Source: Scandinavium vulneris_A (GTDB lineage Bacteria; Pseudomonadota; Gammaproteobacteria; Enterobacterales; Enterobacteriaceae). Taken from it: a stretch of 64,000 nt of DNA. The position numbers and the translations under genes were made by a program. This document shows, in pieces, positions 43,786-51,233 of this stretch (within the stretch, counting starts at the first letter, position 1; each line of letters starts with the position of its first letter). The notes beneath the pieces were generated by a model, which saw nothing but the letters and a program-made list of their open reading frames with translations, made no database searches and was not told the origin of the DNA. Location: the NCBI GenBank assembly GCA_046518185.1, contig JBKGRZ010000005.1:1-64000 (forward strand), read 5' to 3'.

Positions 43786-44964
43786 TTACAGGACTTTATG
43801 CGGGCCGAAGCACTCGTAGTGGATGTTATCTGCGCTAATGCCCAACGTTACCAGCTGTTGTGCTGCGAACTGCATAAAGCCCACCGGGCCGCAGAGGTAA
43901 AACTGCATCGCCGGATCGCTGAACGAGCCTTCATGAGCCGCTAAATCCATCAGGCCGTGACTGTCGAACACGTCGGCATCCGCTGGCGTGTTGTACCAGA
44001 CGTGTGACCGGAAGCGCGGCAGCATCGCCCCCAGCGCGGCCACTTCTTGCGCGAAGGCGTGAACCGCGCCATTTTCAGCGGCGTGGAACCAGTTCACCTG
44101 CGCCGGGTGTACGCGGTGGGCCAGGGTGTCGAGCATGGCTAACATGGGTGTCTGACCGACCCCGGCGGAAATCAGCGTCACGGGCGTGGTGGCATCGACT
44201 GACATAAAGAAATCACCCGCCGGAGCTGCCAAATGCACGGTATCGCCCACGCGCGCCTGATCGTGCAGCCATTCTGAAACCTGACCGCCGTTTTCGCGCT
44301 TCACCGCAACACGATAATTTTTGCCGTTCGGTTGGCGGGTGAGGGAGTACTGGCGAATCTCCTGATGGGCGAAACCCTCCGGCTTCAGCCACACGCCGAC
44401 GTATTGACCCGGCTGATAGTCCGCCACGGCACCGCCGTCAACCGGGGCAAATTCAAAGGCGGTGATCAGCGCGCTTTGCGGCGTCTTGCTGACAATCCGG
44501 AACGGACGGGTGCCTTCCCAGCCGCCGTTTTTCGCGGCGTTATCTTTATAGATCTCACCTTCGCGTTGAATAAACACCCCGGCCAGCACGCCGTAGGCTT
44601 TCCCCCACGCGTCCAGCACTTCCTGACCCGGGCTGAACAGCTCGTCGAGCGTCGCCAGCAGATGGCCACCGACAATATCGTACTGCTCAGGTTTAATCTG
44701 GAAACTGGTGTGCTTCTGGGCAATTTTTTCCACCGCAGGCAGCAGGGCAGGCAGATTTTCAATATTGCTGGCGTAGGCGGCAATGGCGTTGAACAGCGCT
44801 TCACGCTGATCGCCGTTGCGCTGGTTGCTCATATTGAAGATCTCTTTCAGCTCCGGGTTATGAGCGAACATTCTTTCGTAAAAGTGGGCGGTGAGTTTTG
44901 GGCCAGTTTCGACCAGCAGGGGAATGGTGGCTTTTACCGTGGCGATGGTTTGGGCGTCGAGCAT
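43786..44964 (-). CDS. hmp: Flavohaemoprotein, nitric oxide dioxygenase
   Basis: A 392-residue cytosolic enzyme that converts NO to nitrate with O2 and NADPH. The globin domain (~1-138) has proximal His85 in QKHTSFQI. The ferredoxin-reductase part holds the FAD motif RQYSLT and the NAD(P)H site SAGVGQTPMLAML, and ends FGPHKVL. E. coli Hmp has 396 residues; a four-residue shortening lies in the reductase domain. It is divergent from glyA. Confidence 0.97.
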   Translation of the reverse strand: MLDAQTIATVKATIPLLVETGPKLTAHFYERMFAHNPELKEIFNMSNQRNGDQREALFNAIAAYASNIENLPALLPAVEKIAQKHTSFQIKPEQYDIVGGHLLATLDELFSPGQEVLDAWGKAYGVLAGVFIQREGEIYKDNAAKNGGWEGTRPFRIVSKTPQSALITAFEFAPVDGGAVADYQPGQYVGVWLKPEGFAHQEIRQYSLTRQPNGKNYRVAVKRENGGQVSEWLHDQARVGDTVHLAAPAGDFFMSVDATTPVTLISAGVGQTPMLAMLDTLAHRVHPAQVNWFHAAENGAVHAFAQEVAALGAMLPRFRSHVWYNTPADADVFDSHGLMDLAAHEGSFSDPAMQFYLCGPVGFMQFAAQQLVTLGISADNIHYECFGPHKVL

Positions 44965-44992
44965 AGCAATGTCCTTTTGAGGTTATTCTTAA

Positions 44993-45014
44993 TAGTGCAT
45001 CTGAAATGCATCTT
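44993..45014. promoter_or_regulatory. NsrR operator of hmp
   Basis: The minus strand reads AAGATGCATTTCAGATGCAC, matching the NsrR dyad AAGATGCATTT-N-AAATGCATCTT with few mismatches. It lies 29-50 bases before the hmp ATG, fitting repression relieved by nitric oxide. Confidence 0.85.
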
Positions 45015-45135
45015 ATAAAAATACCCCTACCCTGTAAAGGGTTCGCTGTCAGGTGAAAAATTTGCATCACAAACCTGAAAAGAAATCCGCTTGAGCAGGG
45101 CGAGGCTTTATGGCTCAAACCCTTGCCGGGTGCGT

Positions 45136-45151
45136 AGGTAATCGTTTGCGT
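45136..45151. promoter_or_regulatory. PurR operator of glyA
   Basis: AGGTAATCGTTTGCGT matches the PurR site reported for E. coli glyA. A MetR-like half dyad, TGAAAAATTTGCA at 45054-45066, lies upstream and is less certain. The glyA-hmp gap (44965-45269) holds only such control sequences. Confidence 0.78.
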
Positions 45152-45269
45152 AAAATCGTTTGTCAAGACCTGTTATCACAGAACTTATCAGTTATACTGT
45201 TCGCCGTTGCCCAAACGGGCCCCCTTTTTTAGCGGTAAAACTACTGTTAGCTGAGTCAGGAGAAGCGAG

Positions 45270-46523
45270 ATGTTAAAGCGTGAAATGAACATTGCCGATT
45301 ATGATGCCGAACTGTGGCAGGCTATGGAGCAGGAAAAAGTACGTCAGGAAGAGCACATCGAACTGATCGCCTCCGAAAACTACACCAGCCCGCGTGTGAT
45401 GCAGGCTCAGGGTTCTCAGTTAACCAACAAGTACGCAGAAGGCTACCCGGGCAAACGCTATTACGGCGGGTGTGAATACGTGGATATCGTTGAACAGCTG
45501 GCTATCGATCGTGCCAAAGAGCTGTTCGGCGCCGACTACGCTAACGTCCAGCCGCACTCCGGTTCTCAGGCCAACTTCGCCGTTTATACCGCTCTGCTGC
45601 AGCCGGGTGATACCGTGCTGGGTATGAACCTAGCGCAGGGTGGTCACCTGACGCACGGTTCCCCGGTTAACTTCTCCGGCAAGCTGTACAACATCATCCC
45701 TTACGGTATTGATGAGTCCGGTAAAATTGACTATGAAGACATGGCCAAGCAGGCGCAGACACACAAACCGAAGATGATCATCGGTGGCTTCTCTGCCTAT
45801 TCCGGCGTGGTTGACTGGGCTAAAATGCGTGAAATCGCTGACAGCATCGGCGCGTACCTGTTCGTCGACATGGCGCACGTGGCGGGTCTGATTGCCGCTG
45901 GCGTTTACCCTAACCCGGTTCCACATGCTCACGTTGTCACCACCACCACTCACAAAACCCTGGCAGGCCCACGTGGCGGTCTGATTCTGGCCAAAGGTGG
46001 CGATGAAGATCTGTATAAAAAGTTGAACTCTGCCGTGTTCCCAAGCGCGCAGGGCGGCCCACTGATGCACGTTATCGCGGCGAAAGCGGTCGCGCTGAAA
46101 GAAGCGATGGAGCCAGAGTTCAAGGTTTACCAGCAGCAGGTTGCTAAAAACGCTAAAGCGATGGTGGCAGTGTTCCTGGATCGCGGCTTTAAAGTGGTCT
46201 CCGGCGGCACAGAGAACCATCTGTTCTTGCTTGATCTGGTCGATAAAAACCTGACCGGTAAAGAAGCTGACGCAGCCCTTGGCCGTGCCAACATTACCGT
46301 TAACAAAAACAGCGTACCAAACGATCCGAAGAGCCCGTTCGTGACCTCCGGGATCCGCATCGGTTCCCCGGCAATCACCCGTCGCGGTTTCAAAGAAGCC
46401 GAAGCGAAAGAGCTGGCTGGCTGGATGTGTGACGTGCTGGACAATATCAATGACGAAGCGGTTATTGAGCGCGTCAAAGGTAAAGTGCTGGATATCTGCG
46501 CCCGTTTCCCGGTTTACGCGTAA
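45270..46523 (+). CDS. glyA: Serine hydroxymethyltransferase
   Basis: A 417-residue PLP enzyme that interconverts serine and glycine with tetrahydrofolate and supplies one-carbon units. The cofactor lysine is Lys229 in TTTHKTLAGPRGG. The sequence is nearly identical to E. coli GlyA, with the same length. CAGGAG lies before the ATG. Confidence 0.98.
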   Translation: MLKREMNIADYDAELWQAMEQEKVRQEEHIELIASENYTSPRVMQAQGSQLTNKYAEGYPGKRYYGGCEYVDIVEQLAIDRAKELFGADYANVQPHSGSQANFAVYTALLQPGDTVLGMNLAQGGHLTHGSPVNFSGKLYNIIPYGIDESGKIDYEDMAKQAQTHKPKMIIGGFSAYSGVVDWAKMREIADSIGAYLFVDMAHVAGLIAAGVYPNPVPHAHVVTTTTHKTLAGPRGGLILAKGGDEDLYKKLNSAVFPSAQGGPLMHVIAAKAVALKEAMEPEFKVYQQQVAKNAKAMVAVFLDRGFKVVSGGTENHLFLLDLVDKNLTGKEADAALGRANITVNKNSVPNDPKSPFVTSGIRIGSPAITRRGFKEAEAKELAGWMCDVLDNINDEAVIERVKGKVLDICARFPVYA

Positions 46524-46553
46524 CGTTCCTGTACTGAATTTATCAATTGATTC

Positions 46554-46582
46554 AAAGCCCACCTTGCGTGGGCTTTGTTGTT
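46554..46582 (+). terminator. Terminator after glyA
   Basis: AAAGCCCAC and GTGGGCTTT pair around a 5-base loop and run into TTGTTTT, 30 bases after the glyA stop. Confidence 0.9.
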
Positions 46583-46589
46583 TTCAGCG

Positions 46590-46760
46590 CTATTGGTCCC
46601 GCATGATGGCCGCACACTTCTGCGCAATGGTCGTGGTGTCGCCGCTTTGTTGCGCCTGTCGGCACTCGTCCATCGGCGACATAGGGGGTGGCGTGCTGCC
46701 GCTCTGGGCGGCGCATCCCGCTAAAAACAGTCCACACACGATCGCTACAGCTTTGAACAT
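46590..46760 (-). CDS. Small lipoprotein of unknown function
   Basis: A 56-residue product with a clear lipoprotein signal: MFKAVAIVCGLFLAGC, so Cys16 is the likely lipidated residue. The mature part of 41 residues is polar, with PPPMSPMDECRQ and two further cysteines (in DECRQ and AQKCAA) that could form a disulfide. I do not recognise a family. I prefer the ATG at 46760, as AGGA stands eight bases before it. An alternative ATG at 46775 overlaps the upstream stop as ATGA, which would couple it to the exported alpha-galactosidase. It is the last gene of that operon. Confidence 0.72.
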   Translation of the reverse strand: MFKAVAIVCGLFLAGCAAQSGSTPPPMSPMDECRQAQQSGDTTTIAQKCAAIMRDQ

Positions 46761-46771
46761 GATTTCATTCC

Positions 46772-49714
46772 TCATTTGACGAGTGCACTGCTATAGAGCG
46801 CAAATAGGAGATCCTGGCCGGTATCGGTCTGCCAGCTTTTCCCGTGGTCGACAGAATGGCGAAGTTCGCCGTTTGGGTAAGGATTATTTGTGCTGACTGC
46901 GATAGCGTAGCTGTTTTTTCCCGAAAGCTGTGAGGTCGATCCTTCTGAACTGAAGATCAGGGCATAGCGTTTCGCGGTATCCAGCCCGGTCAGGCGCGGG
47001 AACAGGGAATAGATCGCCGGGCGAGAAGGGAGATTAAATGGCGGTAGCGCAGCGGTAAACAGCGTTTGAGCAGGCTGGCCACTGGCATCTAACACCACCA
47101 GGCGTAAACGCAAATTATCCCCCGGCACAGCATCGACATAGCGTTCAGACAGCCAGAAATCGAGCTTAGGTAAATCCGGCTGCGTTAGGGTGAAGGTCTG
47201 CATCAACTGCTGCTCTCCCTGCAAATCGCTACGCGGGTGGTGGGGGGCAATACTCTCCTGAACCACCCGCATCGGCGGGATTGCCGTAGCCTGCGAATAG
47301 GTCTCAATGGCGGGCACTTTGACTTCACCGTCGTGGTATTCAAACTGAACCCGTAAACGGCGGGTCGTGACTTCCGGGAACGTGAAATGCCGCTGGTCGC
47401 CGAGGATAAAGCCGTGTGTGAGTGGGCGCCACGCATCGCCCTCCTGATAGGCCAGGGTGTAATTGCGGATTGCCGACGGCTGAGGCTCTTTGATAACAAC
47501 CTGATTAAACTGTTTCACTCTGCCCAGATCCAGCTCGAAGCGGTTCACGCCAGCGGTGATGATTTTCCCCTCAGCCAGGTTGTGTGCCGCAGGCGTCGGG
47601 CTGCTTGTCGATTGGCTGAAATGGAGCAGGGCGGTTTCACCAGCCTGCAGCGAATATTCCACGTTACCGCGCGGTGCGGGCCAGCGTTTGCCGCTGTAGA
47701 GTTCGATTATCTGATACTGGCGGTCTGCCTTCAGCCCCAGCTGTGCAGGCGTCAGCCGCCAGTGTCGGGTGGTATTATGCCAGTTGCTCAGCCCGACGTA
47801 GCGCCCGCCGTGACCGTCTGAGCGCGTCAACACCGCCGGGCTATGCTCACCCGCGTGATAGAAGTTGGTCATAGAGTGCGGACGCGCGGCAACGCCCGCG
47901 CGGGCGACCTCGAGCACGGATTTGTTTTCGATCCACGTCCGTCTGTCTTCGTCGATAAAGGGTAAATTGTCGCCTACCAGCCAGTGCCCGCCGCCCAGTG
48001 CCACGGTGGTAGCCAGGCGCAGTGCGGCAAGCTGACTCAGCCGCCCGGCGCCCATTAACAGCTGTTCCGGCAGAAACATATCGGCATCGTTATAGTCATA
48101 CAGCGTGCCGTTACTCCACCAGGAGGCGGCGCTGTTAAAGGCCTGGCGCTCAATGCCGCTGTACCCGGCCACGCCCAGCGAGGTGTCGCAGGCGGCACGG
48201 CGGCCATGCGTAAAGGCCGCAGGCAGCAGCGGGGCGATCGACGCGTTGAGGTAAACCTGACGCCCGCTGGCCAGCACTTCATCGCGCATGATTTTCATCC
48301 CGATGCGGTAGTTCTGCATGCCGTTAATCGCCGGGGAGTGATGGCGGCCCTCATACAGCCCCATATCCAGAAAATCGAGCTTGAGGTAGTCATAGCCCCA
48401 TGCCAGATAGTTTTTGATGTTGCGCCGCACGATGTACTGCGCCGCCGGGTGTGACATATCCAGCGCGTAGGTGCCCAGATAGGTTTTGACCAGTTGTCCA
48501 TTTTGGCCACGCAGACAGGCATCGCGATGCGTAAAGCCTGTGTTGTCCACTGGCAGGTCGAGCCAGTTTTCGTAGATCGTAAACGGGGTCAGGTAGCCGC
48601 CCGCTTTCAAACCACGCTGATGAACATAGTCCGCAAAGTCTTTCATCCCCTGCGGGTAACTCTCAGGCTGGAAGCCGCCGTCCATATTGACGTACTGATA
48701 GCCCAGCGGCTTGAGATGGGCGGCCACATAATCGGTGATATCTTCCATATCGCGCGCTTTGCCATAGCTGTCATGGGAGTAAAAGGCGTTGAAGCCGACA
48801 GGCACCGCACCGGACCAACTCAGTCGCGGTTCGCCCTGAGTGTAGATGTTGCCGTAGGTCTCCAGCCCGTCGCGATAATCACTGAAATAGCCAATAAAAA
48901 AACGATCGGAGTCGACCATTTTGCCACGCTGGGTGCCGCCCCAGTTATAGAGCGCGAATCCCGACAGCGGGCCGTTGGCTTCGCGGGCTTCGCCCAACTG
49001 CTGGCTGCTTTTCCAGGTCTGCACCGAGGCCGCTCCGGCGACCAGCCCCTGTCGCGTCTGGTTATCGAACAGGGCCATCACCCAATGGCTGACGCCGTTG
49101 AAGGTGACCATCGGTTCGACGGGGTTGGCAAAGCGGTCGGTCCCGTTCTGGCTCTGACCAAACTGATTGACCGGTGCCACGCCAAAGTCGAAATTATTGG
49201 AATACGGCGTGGTGTAAATCCGTTTGTCGTTTCCCTTGCCGATATCAGCAAAGCGGGCGCTGAGCGGGGTCAGCTTCATGACCGTCAGCTCCTGCCCGGA
49301 GGTGACCTGGAGATCGCTCAGAAACCAGCGCGTATCCTCGAAAAACCACAGATGCAGCGCCAGCGACGTGCCCCCGGTGAAATGGCTGGTCAGCGTTAAC
49401 TTTTCACCCACGCCGTAGTGCGCGTCCTGAACGTTCTCCCAACGTGCATCGCGTGAGGTGGCATTTTCACTGTTCAGCGCAGAGGCGCTATGAGCCAGTT
49501 CAGCTTCGCTGTGAAAGGCTTTCAGCACCGGCGTTTGTTGCCATGTGACCTCCCCGGTGCCGTTATCCAGCGCATAGTTCAGCGTCCACGCCCCGTGACG
49601 GACGGTGACACTTTCCCCTTGCCGGGAAAACTCTGCGGCCTTGGCGGGGGGCATCAGTGTGAGCGCCATCAGCATAAACACCATTGCCAGCCCGGAAAAC
49701 AGGTTCTTTTTCAT
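46772..49714 (-). CDS. Exported clan GH-D glycosidase, probable alpha-galactosidase, with discoidin-like domain
   Basis: A 980-residue protein with a signal peptide ending PAKAA at about residue 27 and no lipobox. The catalytic (beta/alpha)8 barrel covers residues ~300-620. The YDYLKLDFLDMG strand aligns with the nucleophile strand of GH27/GH36 enzymes, so Asp447 is the likely nucleophile; RRAACD (Asp510) is the likely acid/base, and YNDADMF resembles the NDPDM segment of GH27. An N-terminal beta-sandwich precedes the barrel. Residues ~715-800 look like an F5/8 type C (CBM32-like) domain (FELDLGRVKQFNQVVI). The last ~150 residues are unassigned. AAGGAGG precedes the ATG, 25 bases after the porin. 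Specificity for alpha-galactosides is inferred from fold and context. Confidence 0.78.
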   Translation of the reverse strand: MKKNLFSGLAMVFMLMALTLMPPAKAAEFSRQGESVTVRHGAWTLNYALDNGTGEVTWQQTPVLKAFHSEAELAHSASALNSENATSRDARWENVQDAHYGVGEKLTLTSHFTGGTSLALHLWFFEDTRWFLSDLQVTSGQELTVMKLTPLSARFADIGKGNDKRIYTTPYSNNFDFGVAPVNQFGQSQNGTDRFANPVEPMVTFNGVSHWVMALFDNQTRQGLVAGAASVQTWKSSQQLGEAREANGPLSGFALYNWGGTQRGKMVDSDRFFIGYFSDYRDGLETYGNIYTQGEPRLSWSGAVPVGFNAFYSHDSYGKARDMEDITDYVAAHLKPLGYQYVNMDGGFQPESYPQGMKDFADYVHQRGLKAGGYLTPFTIYENWLDLPVDNTGFTHRDACLRGQNGQLVKTYLGTYALDMSHPAAQYIVRRNIKNYLAWGYDYLKLDFLDMGLYEGRHHSPAINGMQNYRIGMKIMRDEVLASGRQVYLNASIAPLLPAAFTHGRRAACDTSLGVAGYSGIERQAFNSAASWWSNGTLYDYNDADMFLPEQLLMGAGRLSQLAALRLATTVALGGGHWLVGDNLPFIDEDRRTWIENKSVLEVARAGVAARPHSMTNFYHAGEHSPAVLTRSDGHGGRYVGLSNWHNTTRHWRLTPAQLGLKADRQYQIIELYSGKRWPAPRGNVEYSLQAGETALLHFSQSTSSPTPAAHNLAEGKIITAGVNRFELDLGRVKQFNQVVIKEPQPSAIRNYTLAYQEGDAWRPLTHGFILGDQRHFTFPEVTTRRLRVQFEYHDGEVKVPAIETYSQATAIPPMRVVQESIAPHHPRSDLQGEQQLMQTFTLTQPDLPKLDFWLSERYVDAVPGDNLRLRLVVLDASGQPAQTLFTAALPPFNLPSRPAIYSLFPRLTGLDTAKRYALIFSSEGSTSQLSGKNSYAIAVSTNNPYPNGELRHSVDHGKSWQTDTGQDLLFALYSSALVK

Positions 49715-49739
49715 GATCCACTTCCTCCTTCAGCCCGAT

Positions 49740-51158
49740 TTAGAAAATCGTAAACGGGGCAATGACGTTGAATTTGATGTCGATTTCGTCCTGGAACATG
49801 TTGTTATAGCCGCCGCTGTAGTTCGGGTTGCTGCCGTGGTTGTCGTAATTGATGTAGTGCAGATTGAACAGGGTGCCTTTCAGGCGACCGGTCTGAACGG
49901 TGTGGGCGAGGTTGAAGGTCCAGGCGGACTCATCGATGCGTTGGCTTTGATCGGCCAGTACGCCGTCGAGGGTACAGGTGGTGCAGGGTTTTGCATCCCA
50001 GCCATAGGCATACCCCGCGCCAATGGCCCAGCCGGGTAAATCGTAGTTTTTCAGGTCGTAGCTGACGCCCGCAAACACCGAGGTTTCGCCGTCGGCGTCA
50101 AAGTCGGACGCCGCATCCCACCACATATCGAGGCGTCCGTTGGAACTGGCATAGGCCGGGGTAATACGTTGCAGGAAGAAGCCCTGATTACCTTCAGCTT
50201 TTACCGTTTGCGCTTCAAGGCGGAAGTCGAGGGTGTCGACGGTATACCCGAGCGTGATGCCCTGCAGCCAGGCCAGCCCGTCGTATTCATCATTCACCGA
50301 GCCGTAGGCAGCCAGGCTGTTATCGCCCACTTTGTCCCGCGCCCCGTAAAATTGATAGCTCAGGCGCAGGTCGTTCCCGGCAATCGGAAAGCTGTAGGCG
50401 AGTTTGCCAAAATACTGATCCATAAAATCAGCGGCCTGCGCCATTGAGGCTTCCAGTACCAGTTTGTTTTTGAAGTCGTAGCGCAGACCCAGGGAGTGAA
50501 CGTAGTCGATTTTGGTGGTGTTGTCGGCCCCGCGGAATTCATACATTTCGGTATACCACGGCGCTTTGTATTTGTCGGACCACAGATAAGAGGCCGACAG
50601 CGCACCGTGTTTGCCAAAGTCCCAGTTGCCGCCCGCCTCTGCACCCTGATAGGCGCCTGGCACGAATCCCCAGTGCACCGCCAGCAGGGTTTGCCCGGAA
50701 GGCTGAATGTACCCAGCGCGCATCCAGTAATCGTCAACCTTCATTTTGAGCGCCGCTTTATACAGGTTAAAACCGCCTTTATCCCCGGACCAGTCTTCGC
50801 CCCAGCGCTGGTTCGCCGAGCTGAGACTGATTTCGTTCGGATGCGCGGCGCTGCCTGTCGCCAGATTGGCGGCCCCAAACCCCGCCACGTCGAGGCCAAT
50901 AAAATCCGCCGCATAACCGGATACGAAATCGAGGTTAGCGTTGAAGGTCGCGTGGTGTAGATCTTCCACGTAGTGCCCGTAATCCGGGCTGCCAACGGTC
51001 ATATCGCGCTTATCGCGATAGCGCTGGGAATAGTAAATTCCGCCGCTCAGTTGGGCGTCGTCGATAAAGCCTTCGGCCAGAAGCGGGGCGGAGAAAATGG
51101 CGGCAGGCAGGCCCACCAGCGGGGCGATGAGCAGCGAATAAGGGCGTAAAAAACGCAT
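49740..51158 (-). CDS. OprD/ChiP-type outer-membrane porin
   Basis: A 472-residue porin. The signal peptide runs MRFLRPYSLL to SAPLLA. The mature part has alternating aromatic beta strands and ends with Phe (NVIAPFTIF), the usual outer-membrane assembly signal. GGIYYSQRYRDKRD and the FIGLDVAGFGAANLATG segment resemble OprD family porins such as chitoporin. A CTTCTL segment gives two close cysteines in one loop. The ATG at 51158 has AGGAG before it. Its place between two alpha-galactosidase genes suggests a substrate-specific channel for the oligosaccharide. Confidence 0.82.
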   Translation of the reverse strand: MRFLRPYSLLIAPLVGLPAAIFSAPLLAEGFIDDAQLSGGIYYSQRYRDKRDMTVGSPDYGHYVEDLHHATFNANLDFVSGYAADFIGLDVAGFGAANLATGSAAHPNEISLSSANQRWGEDWSGDKGGFNLYKAALKMKVDDYWMRAGYIQPSGQTLLAVHWGFVPGAYQGAEAGGNWDFGKHGALSASYLWSDKYKAPWYTEMYEFRGADNTTKIDYVHSLGLRYDFKNKLVLEASMAQAADFMDQYFGKLAYSFPIAGNDLRLSYQFYGARDKVGDNSLAAYGSVNDEYDGLAWLQGITLGYTVDTLDFRLEAQTVKAEGNQGFFLQRITPAYASSNGRLDMWWDAASDFDADGETSVFAGVSYDLKNYDLPGWAIGAGYAYGWDAKPCTTCTLDGVLADQSQRIDESAWTFNLAHTVQTGRLKGTLFNLHYINYDNHGSNPNYSGGYNNMFQDEIDIKFNVIAPFTIF

Positions 51159-51212
51159 AGAGGTACTCCTCTTCCATGTGAAGATAAGCCAATGAAACAA
51201 CGGGAATAAGAC

Positions 51213-51228
51213 GGGGGCGACTGCCCCC
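51213..51228 (-). other. Intercistronic hairpin between the GH36 gene and the porin gene
   Basis: GGGGGC and GCCCCC form a 6-bp GC stem with a 4-base loop, 6-21 bases after the GH36 stop. No T run follows, so it may lower or stabilise expression of part of the operon rather than end it. Confidence 0.5.
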
Positions 51229-51233
51229 AAAGC

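Noticed and set aside
45630..46562. 310-residue minus-strand frame opposite glyA
   Set aside because: Antisense to glyA and runs into its terminator; composition follows the glyA codon bias.
48494..49399. 301-residue plus-strand frame opposite the exported glycosidase
   Set aside because: Antisense to a gene with signal peptide and catalytic motifs; no motif of its own.
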